This document shows positions 7,363 through 15,933 of a stretch of 28,145 nucleotides of DNA, piece by piece. The translations under genes and the position numbers were made by a program. The notes beneath the pieces were generated by a model, which had not been told where the DNA came from, made no database searches, and worked only from the letters and a program-made list of their open reading frames with translations. This DNA comes from JAYZDP01 sp036337765 (GTDB lineage: Bacteria; Acidobacteriota; Thermoanaerobaculia; Multivoradales; Multivoraceae): assembly GCA_036337765.1 (NCBI GenBank), contig JAYZDP010000169.1, forward strand, positions 1-28,145, written 5' to 3'. How positions within the stretch are numbered: position 1 is the stretch's first letter; each line of letters begins with the position of its first letter.

Positions 7363-8808
7363 TCAACCTCGTCGACGAAGAACCGCCGACAGCACGAGAG
7401 TGACCGAGGCGTTCGCGAGCATGGCTACCGTACGGATCGGCGCGTCGGCGCCGAGTGGGTAGGCGATCCACGGGTCGAGGCCGAATGTCGCCTCGCCGGC
7501 ACCGAAACGAAGCAGCAGCCCGGCGGTGACTCCACCGAGCACCGCCCCGCGATGTGACGCCGGCATCCAGAGCACGATCACGAGCTGCGGGAAGAGCACA
7601 ACGTAGACCAGGTCAGAGCACAGGAACCAGAGTGCGTAGACGCTGTGCACCTCCAGCGCGACCAAGGCCGCAACCGCCCCCACCACCACGACAGCCACCC
7701 GGATCGAACGGCGCAGCGCCCGCTCGCCGACGCGCGAGCCGAGCGCTGGGCGGACGAAGTTCCAGGCCACCATCGACGAAGCGGAGAGGATCGAAGAATC
7801 GGTCGAGGACATGACGGCCGCCGTCACTGCTGCGAGCGCGAGACCGGCGACCAGAGGTGGCGCCAGCGTGGAGATGACGTGGGGCAACACCTGGGCCGGG
7901 CTGGCCGGCGCTTCGAGGCCGAGTGCCGCCCAATCCACCGTGGCGCCGGTCGCACCGATCAGCGCCGGCGGCAGAGCCAGCACCAGGCATCCTCCAGCGG
8001 CAACATACGAGAGTCGACGCGCACTTCGCTCATCTCGACACGCTAGTACCCGCTGGAAGTAGACCTGCCAGGGCACGCCACCAAAGACGAGCATCATGGC
8101 CGTGTCGGTCCAGCGCCACAGACTCCTGCCTGGAAAAGGGTCGGCCACCGCCTGGCGCTCCAAGTAGGCACCTGCGGTTCGCCCGAGCCCACCGGCGTGC
8201 TCGAGCGCGAACGGCAGCACCAGCACGAGACCCACGAGGATGAGGCCGAGTTGGAGCACGTCGGTATAGGCGACCGAGCGCAGGCCCCCGAGCGAGGTGT
8301 AGGCGACCACGATCGCCGCCGAGACCAGGATCGCGGTGCCGAGCTCGATGCCGGCGACCGCAGACAGTGCCGCGCCGAGAGCCGCCAGGATCGCGGCACT
8401 CCAGAACAGCTCGGCGCACAGTGCAGTGACGAAGAAGACCGTTGTGGTACTCGTGCCGTAGCGCTCCTGGAACGGGTCGAGCATCGTCGTGTAGCCCGCG
8501 CGACGCATCGGGCCGGCGAAGAACGCTCCCCCCACGGCGAGGCTGAGCGCGTAGCAGACCGGTGCCTGGCACCACCACAGACCGAGCGCCGGGTCGTAGA
8601 TCGCCTCTGCGGTGCCGTTGATGAAGCCACCGCCGACCCATGTTGCCGTCATGGTCAGGGCCCCCACCCAGAGCGGTAGCTGGCGCCCGGCGAGGAAAAG
8701 CTCTTCGGCCCCACCTCGCCGCCGGCCACCGCGAACGGCCAACACTGCCACCGCCGACACGGCGAGAGCAGACAGAGCCAGCGCGACTAGCTCCAGACCG
8801 GTCCCCAT
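7363..8808 (-). CDS. Na+/solute symporter of the CHT1 (SLC5A7) choline-transporter type
   Basis: 481 residues with ~13 hydrophobic helices, sodium:solute symporter family. It resembles the animal high-affinity choline transporter far more than PutP- or sialate-type members. TMTATWVGGGFINGTAEAIY, GYTTMLDPFQERYG, GGVPWQVYFQRVL and AVMSSTDSSILSASSM match CHT1 segments nearly word for word (comparison from memory). The aromatic residues that cage choline in human CHT1 (Trp62, Tyr91, Trp141, Trp254 as I recall them) all have counterparts: Trp57, Tyr86, Trp136, Trp247. It likely imports choline or a related cation with Na+ across the inner membrane. The gene starts 33 bp after qhpE on the same strand and is probably the last gene of the amine dehydrogenase operon, although no Shine-Dalgarno precedes its ATG. 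Substrate is inference. Confidence 0.88.
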   Translation of the reverse strand: MGTGLELVALALSALAVSAVAVLAVRGGRRRGGAEELFLAGRQLPLWVGALTMTATWVGGGFINGTAEAIYDPALGLWWCQAPVCYALSLAVGGAFFAGPMRRAGYTTMLDPFQERYGTSTTTVFFVTALCAELFWSAAILAALGAALSAVAGIELGTAILVSAAIVVAYTSLGGLRSVAYTDVLQLGLILVGLVLVLPFALEHAGGLGRTAGAYLERQAVADPFPGRSLWRWTDTAMMLVFGGVPWQVYFQRVLACRDERSARRLSYVAAGGCLVLALPPALIGATGATVDWAALGLEAPASPAQVLPHVISTLAPPLVAGLALAAVTAAVMSSTDSSILSASSMVAWNFVRPALGSRVGERALRRSIRVAVVVVGAVAALVALEVHSVYALWFLCSDLVYVVLFPQLVIVLWMPASHRGAVLGGVTAGLLLRFGAGEATFGLDPWIAYPLGADAPIRTVAMLANASVTLVLSAVLRRRG

Positions 8809-8841
8809 CGGTCGCGCGGCCGTAGCGAGTTCGGGACTGGC

Positions 8842-9546
8842 TCAGCCATGCGTCCAGCACCCCGACGAGATCCTTGCAGCCTGCAACGCTCGTGCGAGAA
8901 GTCCACTGACGTTGGCGGCGGCGAAGCTCACCCCACGTAGGTTGCGTTTCGGATCGACTCCCGGAATTGGACGGGGGTAGCCGCTCGCAGCCCACCGCTG
9001 CCCCGACTCGGTTCGCCGTATCTCGTTGCGATCGAGCTCGTCGTCGAGCTCCACACCTACGGTCTGCGCGAGTGACCCGGGCAGCCACAACCGATCTCGG
9101 TGTCGGGCAGGAGACACGATCAGGGCCCCCGCCTCGACCGCCCGCGCGATGCAGGGCTCGAAGAGCAAAGCGCGAGTCAGATCTGGCGTTCCCAGGCTGA
9201 GGTTGACGATCGCCGCGCCCCGTTCGACCGCCGCATCGACCGCAGCCACCAGCACAGCCGCGCCGGTCTCGAGCGCGCGCTCGAAGACCCGGACCGGCAG
9301 GATCTCCGCGTCGGGCGCCTTCTCGTGGATCGCGGCGGCGACCGCCGTGCCATGCCCGATCCGGTCGGCGAAGTCGGTTCCGATCGAGCCATCCATCGCA
9401 ATCGAGAGACCGACGCGGATGTCGGGTAGATGAGGATGTCCCACGGTGACCCCGCTATCCACGATCGCGACCCGGACACCACGGCCGCTGCAGTCGGCGA
9501 TCAACGGGTGATCGGTTGTCAGCAGATCCACGCCGTCGAGGATCAC
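8842..9546 (-). CDS. qhpE: Subtilisin-like leader peptidase of the QHNDH gamma subunit
   Basis: 234 residues from the GTG at 9546, which overlaps the qhpF stop (GTGA). There is no signal peptide, as expected for a cytoplasmic maturation protease. The S8 catalytic triad is visible: Asp30 in VAIVDSGV, His65 in RIGHGTAVAAAI and Ser207 in RGVSFAAANVSG; the substrate strand IVNLSLGT is at 113-120. The usual AAGN oxyanion-hole motif is replaced by LIVSPARHRD, and the Pro after the catalytic Ser motif is absent. In Paracoccus, QhpE removes the N-terminal leader of QhpC after QhpD has crosslinked it; position between qhpF and the symporter in a complete qhp locus supports this function here. Compact size also fits QhpE rather than a secreted subtilase with propeptide. 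Confidence 0.87.
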   Translation of the reverse strand: MILDGVDLLTTDHPLIADCSGRGVRVAIVDSGVTVGHPHLPDIRVGLSIAMDGSIGTDFADRIGHGTAVAAAIHEKAPDAEILPVRVFERALETGAAVLVAAVDAAVERGAAIVNLSLGTPDLTRALLFEPCIARAVEAGALIVSPARHRDRLWLPGSLAQTVGVELDDELDRNEIRRTESGQRWAASGYPRPIPGVDPKRNLRGVSFAAANVSGLLARALQAARISSGCWTHG

Positions 9547-11297
9547 AGGCCAGCCACCCCCGCGCGATCGAGAAAGTGCCGGCGGAAGGGGCCGTCCTGC
9601 TCCATGAGCGTCCGCGGCTCGCCGATCGCGGCGATCCGGCCACGCTCCAGAAGCACCGCCGTATCGCAGCGTTGCGCCAGCTCGAGACGGTGGGTGATCA
9701 CCACCACGGAGCAACCCTCGAACAGCGACGTCGCTCCCTCTAGCAGCTGCTCTTCGGTGGCGGGATCGATGGTCGCTGTGGCTTCGTCGAGAACCAGCAC
9801 AGCGGGCTCGGCGAGAAGCGCCCTTGCGATCGCCAGCCGCTGGCGCTCTCCCGCCGACAGCTGTTGCCCCTCTTCACCGACGGGAGTGTCGAGGCCGTCG
9901 GGTAGCTGGGCCACGAGCTGTCCGAGTCCGGCACGCTCCACCACCTCCTCGACCTGCCGATCGTCGGCGTCCGCGCAGCTGTAGCGGATGTTCTCCCCGA
10001 GCGACGCGTTGAAGACGAACGGCGCGTGGTCGACCACGGCGACAGCCGAACGAACGTCTGCGATCCGGAGGCCTCGCAGGTCGTGGCCGTCGAGCTCGAT
10101 CGTTCCACCGTCTGGATCGAGCTGGCGCACGAGCAGGTCGGCGATCGTCGACTTACCGCACCCGCTCGGCCCCACTACCGCGACCCTGCCGCCGGCTTCG
10201 ACGACGAAGCTCACTCCCTCGAGGACCTCCCCACCGCGCCCGAATCCGAAGGCGACGTCGCGCAGCACGACCCGACCCGACGGCTCGGCCAGCCGAGAGG
10301 GGTCACTGACCTCGACAACTTCCGGGTCGACATCGAGGATCTCATGCACCCGACCCAGCGAGACCTTGGCCACCGCGAGGTTCGAGTACAGGCCCATGAG
10401 ACCCTGCACAGGAGAGAGCAGGCGCATCTGGTAGGCGGTGAAGGCGACCAACGTACCCATGGTGAGCTCGCCCCCGATGACCCGCCAGCCGCCGTAGAGA
10501 AACACCGCCAGCAGCCCGAGCGAAAGAAGGAGCCCAGGGAGCCCGCCCGCCAGGTAGGTCAGTCGCCGCATCGCCATCAGTGCATCGATGAAGCCGTCGT
10601 TCCGCCCGCGGAAGCGCTCGGCCTCGCGCCCCTGAGCGTTCGCCCCCACGACCAGCTTCATTCCGCGCAGGGTCTCGATGAGAAAGGTCCCGATGCCGGC
10701 CGAGCGCTCCCGCATCGTGGCAACCGCGCCCTCGAGCCGGCGGCGGTAGCGCACCAGAGCCATCAGGGCGGGTGGCAGGACGACCAGGCTCAGCGCGAAG
10801 AGTCGCAGGTCGAGCCAAGCCAGGATCGCAACCGTGCCGACGAGGTAAACGACGTTGCCGAGCCAGCCCAGAGCCGTGTCGGCGACCACCCGCTGGATCT
10901 CACCGATGTCGTTGTTCAACCGCGACAGGATCTCGCCGAGCGGCGTGCGAGCGTAGAAACGAGGCGAGAGGCCCTGCAGGTGGCGGTAGAGGTCGAGTCG
11001 CATGTCGAAAAGGATCTCGGCCGACGTACGGGTGTAGCGCAGACCACTGACCACGTTGAGCACGAACCCCAGCAAGGTAAGCGCCGCGAAGCCGCCAAGG
11101 GTCTTCAGCAGGATGGAAAGATCGCCACCGAGCAGGGCACCGTCGACGAGGCCTTTCGACAGATAGGGCAGCACCAGCGACGACGAGGTGCCGAGCAGGC
11201 TCAGCCCCAGCACCAGGGCCAGCGGACGCCAATACGGGCGCACGTAGCCGAGTGCCCAGCGCAGCTGGGCGCGGGACTCGGGCCGAGAAGGTTGCAC
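9543..11297 (-). CDS. qhpF: ABC exporter of the QHNDH gamma subunit
   Basis: 584 residues, a half-transporter with a fused six-helix membrane domain (residues ~20-310) and ATPase domain (~340-575). Walker A is VGPSGCGKST (375-384), the signature LSAGERQR (480-487), Walker B VLVLDEAT (500-507), and the switch His is in VVITHR (His536). The Q-loop reads AVVDHAPFVF, with His where Gln is usual. In Paracoccus, QhpF exports crosslinked QhpC to the periplasm, because QhpC lacks a standard signal peptide. The start is GTG at 11297, 14 bp after the qhpB stop, with only a weak ribosome site, so translation may depend on qhpB. Its stop overlaps the qhpE start by four bases. Confidence 0.88.
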   Translation of the reverse strand: MQPSRPESRAQLRWALGYVRPYWRPLALVLGLSLLGTSSSLVLPYLSKGLVDGALLGGDLSILLKTLGGFAALTLLGFVLNVVSGLRYTRTSAEILFDMRLDLYRHLQGLSPRFYARTPLGEILSRLNNDIGEIQRVVADTALGWLGNVVYLVGTVAILAWLDLRLFALSLVVLPPALMALVRYRRRLEGAVATMRERSAGIGTFLIETLRGMKLVVGANAQGREAERFRGRNDGFIDALMAMRRLTYLAGGLPGLLLSLGLLAVFLYGGWRVIGGELTMGTLVAFTAYQMRLLSPVQGLMGLYSNLAVAKVSLGRVHEILDVDPEVVEVSDPSRLAEPSGRVVLRDVAFGFGRGGEVLEGVSFVVEAGGRVAVVGPSGCGKSTIADLLVRQLDPDGGTIELDGHDLRGLRIADVRSAVAVVDHAPFVFNASLGENIRYSCADADDRQVEEVVERAGLGQLVAQLPDGLDTPVGEEGQQLSAGERQRLAIARALLAEPAVLVLDEATATIDPATEEQLLEGATSLFEGCSVVVITHRLELAQRCDTAVLLERGRIAAIGEPRTLMEQDGPFRRHFLDRAGVAGL

Positions 11298-11311
11298 GGA
11301 CCGTACCCGCG

Positions 11312-12427
11312 CTAGCTGGCGGGGGGCACCATGATGAAGCCGAACATGTCGGCGTCATACGTCACGGTGCGGACCGGCGCGAACTCGTCGGCCGTGTAGA
11401 CATCGATCGTGTTCCCGGCGGCGTAGATGTAAACCAACTCGTTGTTCGACGACGCCATGATCGACATCCGCGGCCGCCCCGCGAACTCGCGCTTCGACTC
11501 GACGCGTCGCCCCTCGAGGTCGAAGGTCCACATCTGGTAGTTGCCCACCTCGTGGTACACGCCGTAGGCCTTCTTCTGATCGGGGGCGATGGCGAAGCTG
11601 ATCGGCCGCGACGGGCCGAGCATGTAGAAGTCGACGTCACGCTCGTTCAGATTGACGGTCGCTACTCCCATCATCATCCGGTTCTGCACCGGATCCTTGA
11701 GGTGGAAGAGAGAGGTGTAGGTACCGGGCTCCTGGTGCCGGCCCGAAGAGGGGAACACACCTGAGGGAAAACCGAAGTTGAATTCCCCCATGCCCTCGTC
11801 GAGTGCCCTCGACAGCTCCCAGCGGTCGACCTCCTCGAATGTGTCCGCATCGAAGACGATCAGATCCTCGGCCATGAAGAAGACGTGCTTGCCGTCGGGC
11901 GAGTAGATGATCTGCGCGAACTCGCGCTCGACGTCGTCGGGCCAGGGAATCTCCTCGATCACCTCGTGGCTCTCGAGGTCGACGCGTTGCAGCTTCGGCG
12001 GCCCGATCTCGAATCGATCGCGATGGACGATCTTGGCCTTGGTGATGAAGAGCGCGCGCTTGTTTCCCGGCTCGATCACCTGGCCCCACACCTTGATGTG
12101 GGTGTTGCCGTCCTGCAGCGTAAACGAATCGACGACCTCCTCGTTTTCCACGTCGACGACGTCGAACTTCTCGAGATCCGGGCTCTTCACGTAGAGCCGG
12201 GAACCGTCGGGTGAAGGGGTCATCCCCATTGGGATGCCGAGGGGCAGCTTGATCTCGGTCCTGACCGTCAGGTCGGTCTCGTCGATCACGAACAGCGACC
12301 CGTTGTACGTTCCTGCGAACAATCGCCCGTCGCCGCCGGACTGCGCCGCGATCGGAACGGCCAGCATCGTGGCGACAGCCGCGACCGCCAGGGTCGCACG
12401 AACGATCCGATGAAGTCGGCTCGCCAT
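11312..12427 (-). CDS. qhpB: Quinohemoprotein amine dehydrogenase beta subunit
   Basis: 371 residues from the ATG at 12427, which overlaps the qhpC stop (TAATG). Residues 1-29 are a Sec signal peptide (LAVAAVATMLAVPIAAQ). The mature part is a seven-bladed beta-propeller with YVTN-like turns, for example GMTPSPDGSRLYVK, IIYSPDGKHVFFM, VFDADTFEEVDRW and SNNELVYIYAAGNTIDVYTA. The beta subunit has no cofactor of its own; it packs against the alpha and gamma subunits and forms part of the active-site cavity in the periplasm. Length agrees with known QhpB. A reading frame continues upstream through qhpC and qhpD in the wrong phase, but the signal peptide and the overlap fix the start. Confidence 0.92.
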   Translation of the reverse strand: MASRLHRIVRATLAVAAVATMLAVPIAAQSGGDGRLFAGTYNGSLFVIDETDLTVRTEIKLPLGIPMGMTPSPDGSRLYVKSPDLEKFDVVDVENEEVVDSFTLQDGNTHIKVWGQVIEPGNKRALFITKAKIVHRDRFEIGPPKLQRVDLESHEVIEEIPWPDDVEREFAQIIYSPDGKHVFFMAEDLIVFDADTFEEVDRWELSRALDEGMGEFNFGFPSGVFPSSGRHQEPGTYTSLFHLKDPVQNRMMMGVATVNLNERDVDFYMLGPSRPISFAIAPDQKKAYGVYHEVGNYQMWTFDLEGRRVESKREFAGRPRMSIMASSNNELVYIYAAGNTIDVYTADEFAPVRTVTYDADMFGFIMVPPAS

Positions 12428-12747
12428 TACGGAAAGATCAGATCGATCTTGCGCCAGTCCTTGGCTGCGGAACCGCACTTCGACGTCCAGTCGGGAGCGT
12501 GGTTGTAGAGGTCGGGTACGTGCGCAGGCCAAAAGCAGGTGATGTAGCAGTCGAAGAGGTCGCGCTCGACCGGCTGACACAGCCCCGCGGTGCCGCCCTT
12601 CGAGTCGGCCTCCCAGCCGGGTTGGAAAACGAACGAGCACCCTAGCGGAATGTTGGCCCCGTCGTCCTGGAGCGCGACGATATCGTTGTCCTCGACCAGC
12701 GTCTCGATGCGCTCGGCCTTGCGGTTGATCGGTTGCAGGTGCTTCAT
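12427..12747 (-). CDS. qhpC: Quinohemoprotein amine dehydrogenase gamma subunit, CTQ-bearing crosslinked peptide
   Basis: 106 residues from the ATG at 12747 with a strong ribosome site (CGGAGGCAATC). It is the small catalytic subunit that carries cysteine tryptophylquinone. Every residue needed for its modifications is in register with the known protein: Cys37-Glu46, Cys57-Asp63 and Cys71-Asp79 for the three thioether bridges, and Cys67 plus Trp73 for CTQ (CQPVERDLFDCYITCFWPAH). If mature numbering puts the first Cys at position 7, as in characterised QhpC, the leader is residues 1-30 (MKHLQPINRKAERIETLVED onward), the part recognised by QhpD and cut by QhpE. An extra Cys91 in the tail is not part of the known set. 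Exported by QhpF, not Sec. Confidence 0.95.
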   Translation of the reverse strand: MKHLQPINRKAERIETLVEDNDIVALQDDGANIPLGCSFVFQPGWEADSKGGTAGLCQPVERDLFDCYITCFWPAHVPDLYNHAPDWTSKCGSAAKDWRKIDLIFP

Positions 12748-12762
12748 GATTGCCTCCGTCGT

Positions 12763-14181
12763 TCAGGCATCGAGCCGCCCCAGGTAGCCGGGCGCGCGCG
12801 TCGCGAGCTCGCCGTAGAGCTCGAGACAGGTGTGAGTCCAAGAGCGGATCCAGTCGCAGTAGTGCAGGTTCGGCGACTTCGTCGAGCCGTAGCGGGTCTG
12901 CGCCTCGTGGTAGCAGCCACCGGAGCAGAGCGGTCGCGCCCAGCAGCTGTGGCAGTCGGGCTTGTAGGCGATGTGGTGCTCCTCGAGGAACTGGCGCTGG
13001 CCGGACTTGTCGATGCCCTCGGTGACGCTCCCCAAGGTGTGATCGCCCGAGCCGGCGAAGCGATGGCAGAGGCCGACGTCGCCCCCGGTCGACACACCCA
13101 ACAGCCCCAAGCCCGCGCCGCACGGATAGGCCTTCGACACGCCCTTGTGGATCTCCTCGATCGTCTCTTTGACGTTCGAGAAGGCGTGGTGGCGACCCGC
13201 CACCGTGGCCTCGACGAACTCGTGGCCGAGCTCCTCGAAGGCGCCGAGCATGCGGACATAGCCGTCCTCGTCGATCGCGTAGTCGCGACACGTCGAGGTG
13301 GTGACCGGTGCGAAGCCGACTTCGAGAAAGCCGACGTCGTCGCTGAGGTGGCGAAAGATCCGCTGCACGTCGAGGTTCTGCTGAGTAAGGGTCACTCGTG
13401 CTCCGATAGCACGCCGCCGGTGGCGCCGCAGGAGCTCGCGCACCTTCGGCTCGATCACGCCATAGCTACCCTCACCGCTCTGGAAGATGCGGAAGCGGTC
13501 CTGCATCTCCTTCGGCCCATCGATCGACACCGTCACCCCGATGTCGTTGTCGATCAGCCAGGTGATGACGTCCGGCTTGAGCAGCGTGGCGTTGGTCGTC
13601 AGCCCGATCTCGACCCGCTTGCCGACCTCGGCTCCCTTGGCGCGCGCGTAGTGCGTTGCCTCCTTCAGGACGCGCAGGTTGAGTAGCGTCTCGCCGCCGA
13701 AGAAGGTCAGATGCACGACCGGGCTGGGGCCGGCCTCCTCGAAGAGGAGGTCGACGCTCTGGCGAGCGGTCTCGTCGCTCATCATGTCCGGCATCGCCGA
13801 GGCTTCCGACAGCCGATCGTCGCCGTACTCGTAGCAGTAGCCGCACGACAGGTTGCACTTCGAAGTGACGTTGAGCACCAGGTTCTGAAGCGGCATCTCC
13901 TCCGGAGGCAGGTCGAGCGGAACTTCGTTCGACGGGCTTCCCTCGTGCCGCAGCGCACGGACGTTCACCAGCTCCTCCAGCGTCGTGGTCACGTCGTCGG
14001 CCGCGAAACGGTCGCTCAGTTCGTCGACGATGTGGCGCGCGTCACGCGCCTCGCCGTTGAGGCCGTCGAGGACCGCGGCGGAGATCGGGTCGAGCTGAAA
14101 CACCGCAGCCGACGGCACGAGATAGACGAAGGGCTCGCCTCGGGCCTCGAAGCGATGCATCTCGCTGCGTTGCAGCTGCAC
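12763..14181 (-). CDS. qhpD: Radical SAM thioether-crosslinking enzyme for QhpC
   Basis: 472 residues from the GTG at 14181, which overlaps the qhpA stop (TAGTG) and has GGAAGGTGG seven bases upstream. A GTG at 14199 would add six residues, but its ribosome site is too close. Order: an N-terminal leader-recognition-like domain (~10-90); the radical SAM core with CNLSCGYC (Cys109, Cys113, Cys116) and FFGGE (160-164); then a SPASM domain with Cys354, 372, 410, 413, 419, 423 and 442 for auxiliary clusters (CHSCWARPLCSGGC). In Paracoccus, QhpD ties Cys sulphur to Asp/Glu carbons at three places in QhpC. It lies between qhpA and qhpC, as in the Paracoccus operon. Confidence 0.93.
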   Translation of the reverse strand: MQLQRSEMHRFEARGEPFVYLVPSAAVFQLDPISAAVLDGLNGEARDARHIVDELSDRFAADDVTTTLEELVNVRALRHEGSPSNEVPLDLPPEEMPLQNLVLNVTSKCNLSCGYCYEYGDDRLSEASAMPDMMSDETARQSVDLLFEEAGPSPVVHLTFFGGETLLNLRVLKEATHYARAKGAEVGKRVEIGLTTNATLLKPDVITWLIDNDIGVTVSIDGPKEMQDRFRIFQSGEGSYGVIEPKVRELLRRHRRRAIGARVTLTQQNLDVQRIFRHLSDDVGFLEVGFAPVTTSTCRDYAIDEDGYVRMLGAFEELGHEFVEATVAGRHHAFSNVKETIEEIHKGVSKAYPCGAGLGLLGVSTGGDVGLCHRFAGSGDHTLGSVTEGIDKSGQRQFLEEHHIAYKPDCHSCWARPLCSGGCYHEAQTRYGSTKSPNLHYCDWIRSWTHTCLELYGELATRAPGYLGRLDA

Positions 14182-15881
14182 TACTCGGCCACCTTCCACG
14201 GCTCCCAGCGCATGTAGAGGGGGACCGTCACCAGCAGATGCGCTCTCGCCGTGAGCTCGTGATCTCCACCACCGGGCGTGTAGCTCGCGACCACCCAGAC
14301 GTCGCCGACATTGTTGCGGTCGCCGCTGCGCTCGGGATTCGGTCCATCGAGGTTCGGCGTGAAAAGGCCCGCCTGGTCGATGGCACCGACGAACTCGGTG
14401 TCGTCGTCGGCGTAGGTCACCCCGTACTCCTCGATCTTCCAGCTCGCGTCGATCATGCCGAGCTCGAGATCGTCGTCGGTACCGGCTTCGCCATCAGGGC
14501 CGTCGTGCATGGCGACCGCTTCGAACTGCTGTAACTGCTTGGGGAAGACGGCTCCGCCGGCGCGCGCCATGCCGGCTCGCGGCTGGACTCGGATGCGGCT
14601 GATCTCGTCGTAGACCACGACCGAGCCCGGCAGGACAGAGCCACCCACAACGAGATCGCGCTTGCCGACCTTCGCGTCGTCGAGCACCCGCACCCGCAAT
14701 TCGATCGAGTTGTCGGTCGCGGCTCCGACCGAGACCACCTCGACTCCGGGACCGAGATCGACGTCGGCCGTATCGAGGTCGGTGGGGAGGTTGGCGCCAT
14801 GGGCGCGCACGGTCGACTCTCCGCCCGCCCGGACCGCGCCCGAAGTCGTCCCCGTGAGGACCGGGTCGACACCGATGCGCCGCAGAGTGATGTCGGCACC
14901 CGTCTCGTCGTAGCCGCCGGTGAACCAACGCCCCGACATCTCGTTCCAGCCACGCTCGACGATGAACACCTCGCGATACTCGTCGTCGCCGGATCCAGTG
15001 GACAGGCCGCGCCACTGGAAGCCGGTATAGACGATCGCCTTGCCCGTGCGCTCGACGCTCTTGCCCGATCGCGCGTAGGTGAACCGAGTGCGGGTCTCGA
15101 ACTCACCGGCCGCGGCGCTGTCGGAAATCGTCACGCGACCGAAGACCGCCCCCTTGCCGGGCGCGTGGCCGCTGAGGGCCCATTCACCGGACAGGCGCGG
15201 CGGCCGCATGGTCGCCTGCCATGCCGACCATTCCGTCGTGTCGAGCGGGAAGGTCTCCGACAGGTGCGCGATGGCCTTGTCCATCGGATGCTCGCCATCT
15301 TCGGGCGGCACGAACGATCGGTAGCCCTGGATGTCGACGATCGGGTAGTAACCGCGATGCATCGCGACCAGGTGCTCCCACTCTTGTCCCGATCGACGCT
15401 GGTTCAGGACCCGGCCGAACGAATGGCAGGCGGTGCACGTGCTGTCGGTGGTCTCGTCGCCCTCGTAGCTATGCTCGATGAACCGTCGCTCGGCGTCGAA
15501 GAAGCCGTCACGCACCTCCTCCGGCGCGAGGCCGTGGTGGTCCGAGAGGTAGCGGACGATCTGGCGCGCCTCGTCCGGCTCGAGCGGGATGTCCTGCAGC
15601 GACACCATGCGCTTGATCGAGGTCTGCCATCCCTCCGGGGTCTTACGCATCCACGAGATGCGCGTCATGCGACCTTCGTCGTCGACCGTATGACAGGACC
15701 GGCAGGCGCGAATCGTCGCTCGATCCGTGACCGGGATTCCGCCCTCGGGCGGCTCTGCGCCAGCCTCCTCGTCCTGAGACCATGCCGGAGCCGCGCTGAC
15801 TACGGCAAGCGCCAGCACGATCGCCATCGACGCCAGGTCGAAGCGGTCGAGCTTCGAGCCTGTAGAGTTGAGGGGAAACAC
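14181..15881 (-). CDS. qhpA: Quinohemoprotein amine dehydrogenase alpha subunit (diheme)
   Basis: 566 residues. Hydrophobic residues 19-36 ending PAWSQ are a Sec signal peptide. The start may be the GTG at 15881 or the ATG at 15827, neither with a strong ribosome site. Two c-type heme sites, CRSCH (60-64) and CTACH (149-153), lie in the N-terminal diheme cytochrome domain (~50-240). The rest is three beta-sandwich domains (for example GTTSGAVRAGGESTVRAHGA), as in the crystallised enzymes, which have roughly 490 mature residues. The protein receives electrons from the CTQ cofactor of QhpC and passes them to a soluble cytochrome or azurin in the periplasm. No obvious acceptor gene lies in the window. 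First of the tightly packed qhpADCBFE block. Confidence 0.93.
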   Translation of the reverse strand: MFPLNSTGSKLDRFDLASMAIVLALAVVSAAPAWSQDEEAGAEPPEGGIPVTDRATIRACRSCHTVDDEGRMTRISWMRKTPEGWQTSIKRMVSLQDIPLEPDEARQIVRYLSDHHGLAPEEVRDGFFDAERRFIEHSYEGDETTDSTCTACHSFGRVLNQRRSGQEWEHLVAMHRGYYPIVDIQGYRSFVPPEDGEHPMDKAIAHLSETFPLDTTEWSAWQATMRPPRLSGEWALSGHAPGKGAVFGRVTISDSAAAGEFETRTRFTYARSGKSVERTGKAIVYTGFQWRGLSTGSGDDEYREVFIVERGWNEMSGRWFTGGYDETGADITLRRIGVDPVLTGTTSGAVRAGGESTVRAHGANLPTDLDTADVDLGPGVEVVSVGAATDNSIELRVRVLDDAKVGKRDLVVGGSVLPGSVVVYDEISRIRVQPRAGMARAGGAVFPKQLQQFEAVAMHDGPDGEAGTDDDLELGMIDASWKIEEYGVTYADDDTEFVGAIDQAGLFTPNLDGPNPERSGDRNNVGDVWVVASYTPGGGDHELTARAHLLVTVPLYMRWEPWKVAE

Positions 15882-15933
15882 CGCCTACAGTCTTATCAGG
15901 CGCCGAGAGAGCGAGTAAAGGGCGGCGACCATC

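Noticed and set aside
10026..11315. A 429-codon plus-strand frame opposite qhpF
   Set aside because: Low-complexity (Glu/Gln/Arg/His-rich) complement of a clear ABC transporter gene.
12428..13291. N-terminal extension of qhpB through qhpC and qhpD in the same frame
   Set aside because: The extension is out of phase with two recognisable genes, and the signal peptide begins at 12427 with a TAATG overlap.
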